A stretch of 64,000 bases of DNA, from positions 2,276,501 through 2,340,500 of the forward strand of contig NC_012691.1 of assembly GCF_000023065.1 (NCBI RefSeq). The letters are read 5' to 3'. Under the pieces are notes generated by a model. That model saw only the letters and a program-made list of their open reading frames with translations, ran no database searches and was not told the DNA's origin. Within the stretch, counting starts at the first letter, position 1. Each line of letters starts with the position of its first letter. Below, in pieces: positions 49,941 to 59,375 of the stretch. The position numbers were made by a program, and so were the translations under genes. Origin of the DNA: Tolumonas auensis DSM 9187 (GTDB lineage Bacteria > Pseudomonadota > Gammaproteobacteria > Enterobacterales > Aeromonadaceae).

Positions 49941-49994
49941 AAAAACTAAGTTAGTTCAAAAAAACCAAGTCAGTCCAAAAAACAAGTCAGTCCC
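49941..49994. repeat. Three tandem imperfect 17-19 bp repeats over a stop codon
   Basis: On the minus strand the unit GGACTGACTTG plus a T-run occurs three times with increasing divergence. The first copy contains the stop codon of the GNAT gene. Every unit ends in five to seven Ts. Confidence 0.7.
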
Positions 49995-50517
49995 GAAAAT
50001 CAAGCCGCATCCGCAGCCCGTGTCTGTCCATGCCATAGTAATCAGCCAGCTTTGCTGAAGTTTGCAGACCTGATTGCTGATACAACGTCCGGGCGGCTGT
50101 ATTCTCACAATCAACTGACAGATAGAGAGACTTCAGATGCCACTGTTGTGCTAACGACTGTGACAGATGCATCAGCCAGCGCCCCAGCCCTTTTTGACGG
50201 TGTAACCAATGCACGGCCAGAGAACGGATCTCCAGCCCCTGCCAGCCCCGATGAGGCAACAGGCAAAGATAGGCCACCAGTGTTTCCTGCTGAAATAACA
50301 GAATGGTGCTACATGAAGATTTTGCAATCAGATAACGCCAGCGCCGCCGGCCAAATGCCAGAAAAGGATTAAAACAATACCGTTCCATATGCAGTAATGC
50401 AGGAAGATCAGACAGCTCGGCGATTTTGCATTTTATACCGGGAAGATGAGGCGGGTTCTGAAAAAAATAAGCCAACGCATCCAGGTCGCGTTGGCATTTT
50501 TTACCGGACTGATTCAT
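49987..50517 (-). CDS. GNAT-family N-acetyltransferase
   Basis: 176 residues. The acetyl-CoA motif is HRQKGLGRWLMHLSQS (about 114-129), followed by LYLSVDCENTAARTLYQQSGL, a standard RimI-like C-terminal block. Substrate unknown. It is not an operon partner of melA in any obvious way, though both are on the minus strand. Confidence 0.88.
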   Translation of the reverse strand: MNQSGKKCQRDLDALAYFFQNPPHLPGIKCKIAELSDLPALLHMERYCFNPFLAFGRRRWRYLIAKSSCSTILLFQQETLVAYLCLLPHRGWQGLEIRSLAVHWLHRQKGLGRWLMHLSQSLAQQWHLKSLYLSVDCENTAARTLYQQSGLQTSAKLADYYGMDRHGLRMRLDFRD

Positions 50518-50545
50518 ATCAGCAATGAATAATTACATAAAAACA

Positions 50546-51109
50546 TTAACTATTTATTGGTGAAGGCAGTGGTTCGCCGGTGATTGGATGACGCGCTTCC
50601 AGAATATCGTTGCGTTCCATCAGTTTAGAAATCAGCTTGCTATCCGCCTGCTTCACTTTCTCTTCGGCCGGTGCAGCTGAAGCTGTTTCTACCGGTGCTT
50701 TTTTCTGTGCAGGCTTTTCAAGTTTCAACTCTGCAGATGCGGGTGTACCGTCCTGAATAATGCAGATACGCTCATGATATTCTTCATCGATACAATTGCT
50801 CAGTAAGCTTTCAGCATCAATATCGTTGGCAATAACGGTGATATTAGCATCCGGCATCTTTTCAATGTGACGACCTAACAACCAGGCCAGATACATTTCA
50901 ACGTGATGGCCGCCGGTTCCCTTGGTAGTCAGTAATTCTACCGGTGAACCGCACTGGGTCTGGATCCGCAGCAACTCTTTTACAAACTCAACGGGCAGAG
51001 TCTTCTGGCTGGCGCTAACCACGATTTCAATTTTATTAAATTTAGTTAAATCCAGATCCAGGCATTTGTTTACTGCCTGTTCAATAACAATCAATATATT
51101 TTTCAGCAT
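50546..51109 (-). CDS. Diverged PIN-like domain protein of unknown function
   Basis: 187 residues; not confidently recognised. Residues 1-115 follow the pattern of PIN-like proteins: an N-terminal strand, an SASQKTLP block (32-39), a THKG-like TTKGTGG, then HHVEMYLAWLLG (68-79) and VIANDIDAESLL (92-103). In the family these last two read about NALDFHIAFYLG and ISKDTGFDPLI, so the catalytic Asp of the first is Glu here and the second is altered. A Pro/Ala/Lys-rich linker (131-157) leads to a C-terminal tail LISKLMERNDILEARHPITG. It may be a non-catalytic or altered nuclease. It stands alone. Confidence 0.6.
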   Translation of the reverse strand: MLKNILIVIEQAVNKCLDLDLTKFNKIEIVVSASQKTLPVEFVKELLRIQTQCGSPVELLTTKGTGGHHVEMYLAWLLGRHIEKMPDANITVIANDIDAESLLSNCIDEEYHERICIIQDGTPASAELKLEKPAQKKAPVETASAAPAEEKVKQADSKLISKLMERNDILEARHPITGEPLPSPINS

Positions 51110-51170
51110 ACCCGCTATCCTTTATTATTCATAACGTAACAGAAATCACCCTCTGCCAAGAGGTAGCCAG

Positions 51171-51197
51171 ATTATAGGGCTTAGATCATTAGTTCAA
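51171..51197 (-). promoter_or_regulatory. Candidate promoter of the PIN-like gene
   Basis: On the minus strand TTGAAC (51197-51192), a 15-bp spacer and a perfect TATAAT (51176-51171), about 60 bases before the start codon. The spacer is shorter than ideal. Confidence 0.45.
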
Positions 51198-51272
51198 TGC
51201 TACATTCGGAACCTTTACAAGAAAATTGCAGTTCTTGTGATCTGTGCTCAACCTTGGTTTATTTTTTTGCTC

Positions 51273-51303
51273 AAAAAACACACAGGGCCCGCGATGGGCC
51301 CTG
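51273..51303 (-). terminator. Rho-independent terminator of metH
   Basis: An 8-bp stem CAGGGCCC / GGGCCCTG around a 5-nt loop, followed on the minus strand by TGTGTTTTTT, 24 bases after the metH stop codon. Confidence 0.85.
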
Positions 51304-51326
51304 AAAAATCATATAGACTGTAATGT

Positions 51327-54300
51327 CTATTCGACATCGTAAGCCAGGTTTGGCGCCAGCCAGCGCTCAGCCTCAGCCAGAGTCATTCCCTTACGGGCCG
51401 CATAGTCTTCAACCTGGTCTTTTTGTATTCCGGCCACCGCAAAATATTTACACTGCGGATGACTGAAATAGAAACCAGATACAGCTGCTGCCGGTAACAT
51501 GGCATAGGAATCGGTCAGCTTCATACCAATTGCCTGCTCCACGCCCAGTAACTGCCACAGCGTACCTTTTTCGGTGTGTTCCGGACAGGCAGGATAACCC
51601 GGTGCCGGGCGGATACCCTGATAATTCTCGCGGATCAGCTCTTCATTGGTCAGATTTTCATCCGCGGCATAGCCCCAGTATTCTTTACGCACCTGAGCAT
51701 GCAGGTATTCAGCAAACGCCTCCGCCAGACGATCGCAGACCGCCTGAATCAGAATCGCATTATAGTCATCGCCGGCAGCTTTATACTGCTCTGCCAACTC
51801 GGCTTCACCAATCCCACCGGTTACCGCAAAACTACCAAAGTAATCAGCAACACCACTCTCTTTCGGTGCAATAAAATCGGCCAGACAGTAATTCGGGAAC
51901 ACTTCGCCATTACGGGCCTGCATCACTTTATTGGTCTGCTGACGCAGGAAATGGAACGTCTGCGCTACCTGACTGCGTGACTCGTCAGTGTAAATTTCAA
52001 CATCATCACCCACCCGGTTTGCGGCAAACAGACCGATAATGCCACTGACTTTAACTTCACCGGACGTCTGTAAACGATCCAGCATCGCCAGGGCATCGTG
52101 ATAGAGACGTTTCGCTTCTTCGCCCACCACTTCATCTTCCAAAATCCGTGGGAATTTACCCGCCAGCTCCCAGCTCAGGAAGAATTGCGTCCAGTCGATA
52201 TAGTCGCGCAGTGTCGCAATAGCGACATCGTCAATGACCTTGACGCCCAATTGTTTGGGTTTCGGCGGCTGATAATTCTGCCAGTCGAGTTTCAGCGCAT
52301 TAGCACGAGCTTCTTCCAGCGTGACCGGTGGTGTACGGGGTTGTTTACGGCTGTGCTGTTCACGCACCAGCACATATTCCTGGCGCAGACGCTCAACAAA
52401 AGTGGCTTTCTGTTCCTGACTGAGCAGATTCTGCACCACACCGACGGCACGGGACGCGTTGGAAACATAAACCACAGGCTCACTGTAGTTCTGTTCAATT
52501 TTCACGGCAGTATGCGCTTTGGATGTGGTCGCGCCACCGATCATCAGTGGGATCTTAAAGCCCTGACGCTCCATCTCTTTCGCGACATGGACCATTTCAT
52601 CCAGTGACGGAGTAATCAAACCCGATAAACCGATAATGTCGGCATTCACTTCGCGCGCTGTTTGCAGGATCTTCTCGCAAGACACCATGACACCGAGATC
52701 GACAATCTCATAGTTATTACACTGCAGCACGACACCGACAATGTTCTTACCGATGTCATGCACATCGCCTTTTACCGTCGCCATGACAATCTTGCCGTTG
52801 GTTTGACCAGCACTCTTGCCTTGTTCAATGTAAGGCTGCAAATAAGCCACCGCGCGTTTCATCACACGTGCAGATTTTACGACCTGCGGCAGGAACATTT
52901 TTCCGGCACCGAACAGATCACCGACCACGTTCATGCCAGCCATCAGCGGCCCTTCAATTACTTCGATCGGACGGGCTGCCAGCTGACGCGCTTCTTCGGT
53001 GTCTTCATCAATAAAGTCAGTAATGCCTTTTACTAACGCATGTTCCAGTCGTTTACCGACCGGCCAGCTGCGCCATTCCTGCTCACGTGGGTCAATCGCC
53101 TGTTGTGCCGCGCCACCGCGATATTTTTCCGCAATGATCAGCAACTCTTCCGTAGCGCCCGGATGGGTGTTCAGCACCACCGCTTCCACTTTTTCTTTCA
53201 GCTCAGCCGGAATATCTTCATAAATTGCCAGCTGACCAGCGTTCACGATCCCCATGTCCATACCATTTTTGATGGTGTAATACAGGAACACGGAGTGGAT
53301 GGCTTCACGAACCTGATCGTTACCACGGAAGGAGAACGAGACGTTGGAAACACCACCGGAAATCATGGCATGCGGTAAATTGGTTTTGATGTCTTTAACC
53401 GCTTCGATGAAATCAACCGCATAGTTGTTGTGTTCATCAATACCGGTTGCGACAGCGAAAATATTCGGGTCGAAAATAATATCTTCCGGCGGGAAGCCGA
53501 CTTGTTCCGTCAGGATCTTGTATGCACGCTGACAGATCTCGAATTTACGCGCACGGGTATCCGCCTGTCCGACTTCGTCGAACGCCATCACGATCACCGC
53601 CGCACCGTAACGACGCAGCAATTTCGCCTGGGCGATAAACTTCTCTTCCCCTTCTTTCATGGAAATAGAGTTAACGATGCCTTTGCCCTGAATACATTTC
53701 AGACCCGCTTCGATAACTTCCCATTTCGAGGAATCGATCATGATTGGTACACGGGAAATATCCGGCTCAGATGCAATCAGATTAAGGAAGCGCACCATAC
53801 ACGCCTGTGCGTCCAGCATGCCCTCATCCATGTTGATATCGATGATCTGCGCGCCGCTGATTACCTGCTGACGAGCGATATCCAGCGCCTCGTCGTATTG
53901 CTCTTCTTTGATCAGACGTTTGAATTTGGCAGAACCGGTAACGTTAGTACGCTCCCCGACGTTCACGAACATGGAATTTTCATCAATGGTCAGTGGTTCC
54001 AGACCCGCAAGACGACAGGCGACCGGTAATTCCGGCAGCACGCGCGGTTTGATACCGTCCACCGCTTTGGCCATAGCCCGGATGTGCTCAGGCGTGGTAC
54101 CACAGCAGCCACCCACCATGTTCAGGAAGCCGGACTCCGCCCATTCACGGATATGCTCCGCCATTTCATCGGCTTCCAGATCATAACCGCCAAAGGCATT
54201 CGGTAAGCCCGCATTCGGATGTACTGAAACATAGGTTTCACTGATGCGTGCCAGTTCCTGCACATACTGACGCAGCTCTTTCGGGCCCAACGCGCAGTTC

Positions 54301-55097
54301 AGACCAAATGACAGTGGTTCGGCATGACGCAGTGAGTTGTAGAAAGCTTCTGTTGTCTGACCAGACAAGGTACGACCGGAGGCATCAGTGATGGTTCCGG
54401 AGATCATCACCGGTAATTTGAAACCGAGCTTTTCAAAAATAGTATCAACAGCAAAGAAAGCGGCCTTGGCATTCAGCGTATCAAAGATGGTTTCAATCAT
54501 GATGATATCAACGCCACCTTCGATCAGGGCTTCTGTCGATTCTTTATACGCTTCCACTAATGCATCAAAGGTAACATTACGCTTACCCGGATCGTTCACA
54601 TCCGGTGAAATGGAGGCTGTACGGTTAGTCGGGCCTAATACGCCTGCGACAAATCGTGGTTTCTGCGGAGTTTTCGCATTCCACTCATCCGCAGCCTTAC
54701 GCGCCAGACGTGCTGCTTCGCGGTTGATTTCCGCTGATAATTCTTCCATGTGGTAATCGGCCATCGCAATGCGCGTGGCATTAAAACTGTTGGTTTCCAG
54801 AATATCCGCACCAGCAGCCAGATAGGCATCATGAATCGCCGCGATAACGTCTGGCTTAGTCAGCACTAATAAATCGTTGTTGCCTTTGAGATCTGAAGGC
54901 CAATCGGCAAAACGCTCACCACGAAAATCTGCTTCCTGTAGCTGATAGCTTTGGATCATGGTGCCCATGCCACCATCAATGAGCAGAATACGTTCCTGTA
55001 ATGACTGATGCAGTGCTGATGTATTTACCTTTACGACCACGGGCGGCTTCCTCAATATCGGTGATGCAGATGATTCTGAAACGAAACTGTCCGACAT
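51327..55097 (-). CDS. metH: Cobalamin-dependent methionine synthase
   Basis: 1256 residues; E. coli MetH is 1227. Order: homocysteine-binding barrel (zinc ligands in LNCALGP and [11 protein letters not shown]), methyltetrahydrofolate barrel ([20 protein letters not shown]), cobalamin domain with the ligand His in [13 protein letters not shown] (about 780), and the C-terminal SAM-dependent reactivation domain ([16 protein letters not shown]). The N-terminus carries about 20 extra residues and the start has no clear Shine-Dalgarno sequence, so a start nearer the conserved [13 protein letters not shown] is possible. It follows metA on the same strand. Confidence 0.97.
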   Translation of the reverse strand: MSDSFVSESSASPILRKPPVVVKVNTSALHQSLQERILLIDGGMGTMIQSYQLQEADFRGERFADWPSDLKGNNDLLVLTKPDVIAAIHDAYLAAGADILETNSFNATRIAMADYHMEELSAEINREAARLARKAADEWNAKTPQKPRFVAGVLGPTNRTASISPDVNDPGKRNVTFDALVEAYKESTEALIEGGVDIIMIETIFDTLNAKAAFFAVDTIFEKLGFKLPVMISGTITDASGRTLSGQTTEAFYNSLRHAEPLSFGLNCALGPKELRQYVQELARISETYVSVHPNAGLPNAFGGYDLEADEMAEHIREWAESGFLNMVGGCCGTTPEHIRAMAKAVDGIKPRVLPELPVACRLAGLEPLTIDENSMFVNVGERTNVTGSAKFKRLIKEEQYDEALDIARQQVISGAQIIDINMDEGMLDAQACMVRFLNLIASEPDISRVPIMIDSSKWEVIEAGLKCIQGKGIVNSISMKEGEEKFIAQAKLLRRYGAAVIVMAFDEVGQADTRARKFEICQRAYKILTEQVGFPPEDIIFDPNIFAVATGIDEHNNYAVDFIEAVKDIKTNLPHAMISGGVSNVSFSFRGNDQVREAIHSVFLYYTIKNGMDMGIVNAGQLAIYEDIPAELKEKVEAVVLNTHPGATEELLIIAEKYRGGAAQQAIDPREQEWRSWPVGKRLEHALVKGITDFIDEDTEEARQLAARPIEVIEGPLMAGMNVVGDLFGAGKMFLPQVVKSARVMKRAVAYLQPYIEQGKSAGQTNGKIVMATVKGDVHDIGKNIVGVVLQCNNYEIVDLGVMVSCEKILQTAREVNADIIGLSGLITPSLDEMVHVAKEMERQGFKIPLMIGGATTSKAHTAVKIEQNYSEPVVYVSNASRAVGVVQNLLSQEQKATFVERLRQEYVLVREQHSRKQPRTPPVTLEEARANALKLDWQNYQPPKPKQLGVKVIDDVAIATLRDYIDWTQFFLSWELAGKFPRILEDEVVGEEAKRLYHDALAMLDRLQTSGEVKVSGIIGLFAANRVGDDVEIYTDESRSQVAQTFHFLRQQTNKVMQARNGEVFPNYCLADFIAPKESGVADYFGSFAVTGGIGEAELAEQYKAAGDDYNAILIQAVCDRLAEAFAEYLHAQVRKEYWGYAADENLTNEELIRENYQGIRPAPGYPACPEHTEKGTLWQLLGVEQAIGMKLTDSYAMLPAAAVSGFYFSHPQCKYFAVAGIQKDQVEDYAARKGMTLAEAERWLAPNLAYDVE

Positions 55098-55126
55098 CCA
55101 TGCCGGCGCAGTGTTGTGCTATTTTC

Positions 55127-55156
55127 TATTGTTACCAGATTTGTATTGTGACCAGA
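55127..55156 (-). repeat. 13-bp direct repeat between metA and metH
   Basis: On the minus strand TCTGGTCACAATA and TCTGGTAACAATA (12 of 13 identical) start 17 bp apart, immediately after the metA stop codon. They might be a regulator site for metH, but they match neither the MetJ box nor the MetR palindrome. Confidence 0.4.
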
Positions 55157-56104
55157 CTAAATTTCCCAGTCCACGCCCCCGGCTTTCTGATCCAGAGTAT
55201 CCAGATCATAAGGCGTAAGCTGGTAAACGTAGTAGTTCAGCCAGTTAGAGAATAACAGATGTCCGTGACTACGCCAGCTATGGTATGGCGGCCTGGCCGG
55301 ATCATTGCCCGGATAATAATTTGCCGGCACATTCGGATTGATCCCGGCGGTCAGATCACGGTGATATTCATGATGCAGCGTTTCGGCGTCGTATTCAGGA
55401 TGCCCGGTGACGAACACCTGACGACAGTCTTTCGTTGCAGCCAGATAAACACCCGCTTCTTCTGATTCAGCAAAAATCCGCAAATCGGTGTTAGCGCGGA
55501 TGAAGTCGCCTTCAAAAGAGGCATACCGGGAATGCGGTGCCAGAAAAACATCATCAAAACCACGAACCAGCGGATCCTGCTGTTCCAGCTTGTGGTGATA
55601 ATAGACGCCTGACAGTTTCTCACCACGGGTCTGTTTTTCCAGCCCGTATAACACTTTCAGAGCCGCTTGTGCCGCCCAGCAGAGAAACAGCGTCGAGGTG
55701 ACATTTTTCTTCGACCACTCAATGATCTTAATCAGCGTGTCCCAATACACAACATCGTCGAACTGCACCAACCCCAGCGGAGCACCGGTGATGATCAGAC
55801 CATCATATTTGTTATCTTTTATCTGATCAAAATCCTGATAAAAGGTTTCAACATGGATCCTCGGTGTGTTTTTTGATTCGCGATCATCAATACGCAATAA
55901 ATCCACCAGCACTTGCAATGGCGAATTGGAGAGCATGCGCATCAGCTGAATTTCCGTCTCAATTTTTTTCGGCATCAGGTTCAGTAACAACACTTTTAAT
56001 GGCCGGATATCCTGATGCGCAGCGCGGCTGTCTGTCATCACGAAGATATTCTCTTCGGTCAGCACACCTGCAGCAGGTAATTGGTCGGGAATTTTGATTG
56101 GCAT
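55157..56104 (-). CDS. metA: Homoserine O-succinyltransferase
   Basis: 315 residues. Nucleophilic Cys in [11 protein letters not shown], catalytic His in [13 protein letters not shown], plus [12 protein letters not shown] and FLAPHSRYA. It makes O-succinylhomoserine, the first committed step of methionine synthesis. Start 56104 ([10 protein letters not shown]) has GGGAG six bases upstream and matches E. coli. MetJ boxes lie just upstream, and metH follows 59 bases downstream, so the two may share a transcript. Confidence 0.98.
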   Translation of the reverse strand: MPIKIPDQLPAAGVLTEENIFVMTDSRAAHQDIRPLKVLLLNLMPKKIETEIQLMRMLSNSPLQVLVDLLRIDDRESKNTPRIHVETFYQDFDQIKDNKYDGLIITGAPLGLVQFDDVVYWDTLIKIIEWSKKNVTSTLFLCWAAQAALKVLYGLEKQTRGEKLSGVYYHHKLEQQDPLVRGFDDVFLAPHSRYASFEGDFIRANTDLRIFAESEEAGVYLAATKDCRQVFVTGHPEYDAETLHHEYHRDLTAGINPNVPANYYPGNDPARPPYHSWRSHGHLLFSNWLNYYVYQLTPYDLDTLDQKAGGVDWEI

Positions 56105-56129
56105 GACTTGCTCCCACATCTATCAGTAA

Positions 56130-56153
56130 AAACGTCTGGACATCCGGAAATCT
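56130..56153 (-). promoter_or_regulatory. Three abutting MetJ (met) boxes upstream of metA
   Basis: Read on the minus strand, three contiguous 8-mers resemble the met box AGACGTCT: AGATTTCC, GGATGTCC and AGACGTTT (the last 7 of 8). MetJ binds as a co-operative array on tandem 8-bp boxes, and these are in phase. They start about 26 bases before the metA ATG. Confidence 0.75.
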
Positions 56154-56491
56154 ACACCATCCTGTGAGATCTGTCACCAAGATCCCCTTCTGATCGCCCT
56201 ATCCAGAATTACGTTGGCCGAAATAACAACGATCATTGCTGCAAAATATTCTGTCTGAATCACATGATTAAAATGGGATCTGGCCTGATGATGAACCGGC
56301 GAGACCGCGCAATGCAGTGACGAAATTAATTTAGGAAATTGAATCAGAGCCGCAGGCGAGTATGATTATCTTCTCGTTTGCCGGAAATAATCTGCGGCAA
56401 ACCCGCATTAGTTACTATTGGCTCCTCAATCGGGGCCAACAGTAACTGATTGTCAGCATGAAAATGCCTCATCAAACATATTGGTACCATA
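56154..56491. other. Gene-free region between metA and the CinA-family gene
   Basis: 338 bases. It should hold the metA and cinA-like promoters. Apart from a long hairpin at 56408-56449 and an 18-codon open frame at about 56262 that has no Shine-Dalgarno sequence, I see nothing. Confidence 0.55.
56408..56449 (+). ncRNA. Long hairpin upstream of the CinA-family gene
   Basis: An 18-bp stem pairs TTAGTTACTATTGGCTCC with GGGGCCAACAGTAACTGA around a 6-nt loop, with two G-U pairs and one mismatch. The G-U pairs are wobbles only in the plus-strand RNA, which suggests selection on a plus transcript. No T-tract follows, so it is not a standard terminator. It ends 42 bases before the start codon. Confidence 0.4.
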
Positions 56492-57649
56492 ATGATCATT
56501 GAAATTATTACGACCGGTGATGAAGTCCTTACCGGTTTCACCGTTGATACCAATGCATCCTGGCTGAGTATGCAATTGCTGGAAAAAGGCTGGCAGGTGC
56601 GCCGTCGTCAGACCGTTGGCGATCGTATGGATGATTTAACTGATGTATTACACGAACGCAGTCTGATAGCCGATGTGATCATCTTTAATGGCGGCTTAGG
56701 CCCCACATCTGACGATAAAACCACAGATGCAGTAGCTCAGGTTACTGGTGTTCCGCAGGAACTGAACAGCGACTGGCTGGCCAATATGGAACAGAAATTT
56801 ACCGCCCGCGGGCGTGTGATGCCGGTCAGCAACCGTAAGCAGGCAATGTTACCGCAGGGTGCAACCGTGCTGGATAACCCGATTGGCACCGCCTGTGGGT
56901 TTAAACTGCAAATCAACAAAGCCATCTGCTATTTCACACCGGGCGTTCCGAATGAATTCAAGCAAATGGTGCAGCAGCAGATCATCCCGGATCTGCAACA
57001 AAAATACCCTTCCGGCGCAGCCGTGGTTCGTCGCTACTTCACATTTGGTATTTCTGAATCTGCGCTGAGTGACCAGCTCGATCCATTAACCTGGCCTGAA
57101 CATATCGAACTCGGCTATCGTTCTTCCATGCCGACGATTGAGATGAAGCTGATCAGCCAGCATGGTGATGCTGATTTTGCCACTGCGGAAAAACAACTGC
57201 TTTCGGTGATCACCCCGTATCTGGTAGCAACCGATACCTTGGATATGCCGGCAAAACTGGCAGAATTGCTGCCTGGTTCGCTGGAAATTCTGGAAGGCAG
57301 TACCTGTGGTGAGCTGTTAACTCAGCTGGCACCGGCTATTCCTCAGCTTTGCGCTGATTATCACCAGCATTTACCGGATAGCGCCGATGAATTGCTACAG
57401 CACATCCAGCATCATTCCCGTTTAACACTGGCGGTCGGCACAGCGAAAGATCAGCAGTATCCAATCGCATTGTGGAATGGTCTGCATGGCTGGGCACAGA
57501 CGTTATATATCAGAACACTGGATGTTTCATTGCAACACCGCATTGTCGCGTTCGCCGCACAAGATATGTTGCGACGTTATCTGCTGGAACAGCCCGTGTT
57601 AGGTGAATATCAGACACTACAACGCACAGCCAGTGCGCACCGGCCTTAA
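56492..57649 (+). CDS. CinA-family protein (YfaY-like), MoCF-type domain
   Basis: 385 residues. The N-terminal molybdopterin-binding-like (COG1058) domain begins EIITTGDEVLTGFTVDTNA and contains FNGGLGPTSDDKTTDAVA and GFKLQINKAICYFTPGVPNEFK; the rest is a diverged CinA C-terminal region (about 260-385). It resembles E. coli YfaY, in which the C-terminal nicotinamide-nucleotide deamidase appears degenerate. ADP-ribose pyrophosphatase activity is known for the N-terminal domain in the family. No Shine-Dalgarno sequence is obvious before 56492. Confidence 0.88.
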   Translation: MIIEIITTGDEVLTGFTVDTNASWLSMQLLEKGWQVRRRQTVGDRMDDLTDVLHERSLIADVIIFNGGLGPTSDDKTTDAVAQVTGVPQELNSDWLANMEQKFTARGRVMPVSNRKQAMLPQGATVLDNPIGTACGFKLQINKAICYFTPGVPNEFKQMVQQQIIPDLQQKYPSGAAVVRRYFTFGISESALSDQLDPLTWPEHIELGYRSSMPTIEMKLISQHGDADFATAEKQLLSVITPYLVATDTLDMPAKLAELLPGSLEILEGSTCGELLTQLAPAIPQLCADYHQHLPDSADELLQHIQHHSRLTLAVGTAKDQQYPIALWNGLHGWAQTLYIRTLDVSLQHRIVAFAAQDMLRRYLLEQPVLGEYQTLQRTASAHRP

Positions 57650-57665
57650 TTTTCACGGTAAACAG

Positions 57666-57691
57666 CAGCTCCGGCAGCAAAACCGGAGCTG
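57666..57691. terminator. Hairpin between convergent CinA-like and YciI-like genes
   Basis: A 9-bp stem CAGCTCCGG / CCGGAGCTG around an 8-nt loop. No T-run on either strand, so it is a possible but imperfect bidirectional terminator. Confidence 0.5.
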
Positions 57692-57700
57692 TTAACCCTT

Positions 57701-57991
57701 TCAGACGCCAAGTAAATTGCGGAATTCATCACCGACCATGGTCGGCATGAATTCGGTAATTTCATAGTCTGCCAGTTTATGCAGATGGAATGGATCTGCA
57801 GCCAGAAGCGGCTCCAGTGTCTCCAGACTTTCTGAACGCGCCAGAATAATCCCGCCCGTTCTTGGAACTTTACGTCCGGAAGCGATGAAATGACCGGCAT
57901 CATACTGTTCCTGCAGATATTTTTTATGTGCATCCATATGTGCTTCAATCTGTGCGATATCGACTTTATACGTCAGGGAAATAATGAACAT
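57701..57991 (-). CDS. YciI-like protein (YCII domain)
   Basis: 96 residues of the ferredoxin-like YCII fold: MFIISLTYKVD, then AHMDAHKKYLQEQYDAGHF with the conserved His, GGIILARSES, and DPFHLHKLADYEITEF with the His-Asp pair. Function in the family is generally undefined; some members are dehalogenase-like. Start 57991 has GGAGG six bases upstream, against a longer in-frame start at 58012. Confidence 0.88.
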   Translation of the reverse strand: MFIISLTYKVDIAQIEAHMDAHKKYLQEQYDAGHFIASGRKVPRTGGIILARSESLETLEPLLAADPFHLHKLADYEITEFMPTMVGDEFRNLLGV

Positions 57992-58063
57992 ATTGCACCT
58001 CCGCTCCGACAATCCGGGTTATTATCAATTTAACTCTGTATTCAGTATCAGCCAGTTATTTGC

Positions 58064-58606
58064 ATGATGCCACCGCTATCCACAATCCGGTTATGTTTAC
58101 GACCTGTAGAATTAAGGGATGTGAACGGGATCAGCACTATCGTGAATGACCCTCTTTTTGTGCAGGCCAGCGTCGGCTGCCAGATGCCGGTCTCTGATAT
58201 GCAGTTACTTCGCTGGGTCATTTCACAGCAAAAACAGCATCAGAGCGGTAACGGTTGTTGTTACACAATACGGCGTGCAGCAGAAGAAAATCTGATAGGT
58301 CTGGTGAGTTTGCAGCGACAAGAGAACTATGCCGAAGAAAAATGTGACGATCTCAGTTACTGGTTACAACCCATGTATTGGCGACAGGGGTTAATGACGG
58401 AAGCGGTTACCGCCGTCATGCAACATTGGCTGGCGCTCTACCCGCAAAGCATTATTACGGCCAACAGCCACAGCAGTAATCTGGCATCACAGGCTTTATT
58501 ACAACGGATTGGCATGAGATTAGCGGGAACGGATGAGACGAATAAGGAAGGCATCCGGCACTACACAAACAGCAGTGCCGGAAGAAGCTCAAATATTATT
58601 TCTTAG
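58064..58606 (+). CDS. RimJ/RimL-type GNAT acetyltransferase
   Basis: 180 residues. It has the RimJ/RimL layout: IRLCLRPVELRDVNGI at the N-terminus, LSYWLQPMYWRQGLMTEAVTA (about 95-115, split as LSYWLQPMYWRQG and LMTEAVTAVM) for acetyl-CoA binding, and NLASQALLQRIGMRLAGT. Substrate unknown. Its last 11 bases overlap the end of the convergent fkpA gene. A CCGGCACT/AGTGCCGG hairpin at 58555-58581 lies in its tail and might serve as the fkpA 3' end. Confidence 0.87.
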   Translation: MMPPLSTIRLCLRPVELRDVNGISTIVNDPLFVQASVGCQMPVSDMQLLRWVISQQKQHQSGNGCCYTIRRAAEENLIGLVSLQRQENYAEEKCDDLSYWLQPMYWRQGLMTEAVTAVMQHWLALYPQSIITANSHSSNLASQALLQRIGMRLAGTDETNKEGIRHYTNSSAGRSSNIIS

Positions 58607-59375
58607 CTTCAGGTGCAGCTTCTGCTGGTTTCGCCTGATCTTTCACGATTTCCAGCAGTTCTACTTCAAACACCAGTACAGAGTTTGGCGGAATAGAACC
58701 AGCGCCCTGTTCACCGTAAGCCAGGTTAGCTGGCAGAGTGAATTTGAATTTAGAACCAACCGGCATCAACTGCACGCCTTCGGTCCAGCCCGGAATAACA
58801 CGATCCAGCGGGAATTCAGCTGGTTCTTTACGGTCATAAGAGCTGTCGAATTTAGTACCGTTAGTCAGTGTGCCCAGATAATGAACGCGAACTTCATCGG
58901 TCGCTTTTGGTTTTTCACCAGTACCCATCGTCAATACTTCGTATTGCAGACCGGATTTGGTTACGGTAACGCCTTGTTTCTTGGCATTATCGTCCAGGTA
59001 TTTTTTACCATTGTCTAAGCTTGCTTTGGCATCAGATTCTGCTTTCTTGGTAGCAGCTTCGTTGATCTTCTGATCATATGCTTTCAGTGCTTTTTCAATA
59101 TCAGCATCGCTCATCTGGGCTTTTTTCGCCAGACCGTCTTTTACGCCGTCCAGAATCAATTCGTTATCCAGTTTTACACCCAAATCCTGCTGACGGGAGA
59201 GAGTAGAATTGATGTAACGTCCCATAGACAGACCAATCGCATAGGCTGATTGCTGTTCGAATGTTTTCAGCTCAACTTTGTCAGCAACAGGCGCTTTTAC
59301 TTCTTCTTTCTGACAAGCTGCCAGAGATACTGTCACTGCAACCGCCAACAAAGACATCTTGATCATTTTTTTCAT
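58596..59375 (-). CDS. fkpA: FKBP-type peptidyl-prolyl isomerase, lipoprotein form
   Basis: 259 residues. Signal peptide with lipobox SLAACQ (lipidated Cys 21), an N-terminal helical dimerisation domain (about 40-140) and a C-terminal FKBP domain (VRVHYLGTLTNGTKFDSSYD, VIPGWTEGVQLMPVGSK, YGEQGAGSIPPNSVLVFEVEL). E. coli FkpA is soluble periplasmic; here the lipobox predicts membrane anchoring. The divergent slyX neighbour supports fkpA. ATG 59375 has GGAG six bases upstream; the GTG at 59387 precedes that site. Confidence 0.93.
   Translation of the reverse strand: MKKMIKMSLLAVAVTVSLAACQKEEVKAPVADKVELKTFEQQSAYAIGLSMGRYINSTLSRQQDLGVKLDNELILDGVKDGLAKKAQMSDADIEKALKAYDQKINEAATKKAESDAKASLDNGKKYLDDNAKKQGVTVTKSGLQYEVLTMGTGEKPKATDEVRVHYLGTLTNGTKFDSSYDRKEPAEFPLDRVIPGWTEGVQLMPVGSKFKFTLPANLAYGEQGAGSIPPNSVLVFEVELLEIVKDQAKPAEAAPEAKK

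Noticed and set aside
49941-49994. Possible CRISPR-like array
   Set aside because: The repeats are contiguous with no unique spacers, only 17-19 bp, and no cas gene is present.
56262-56318. 18-codon open frame as a leader peptide for cinA-like gene
   Set aside because: There is no Shine-Dalgarno sequence, no attenuator structure placed after it, and no telling codon run.
58555-58606. Frameshift or truncation where GNAT and fkpA ends overlap
   Set aside because: Both proteins end with plausible family tails; an 11-base convergent overlap is common in compact genomes.
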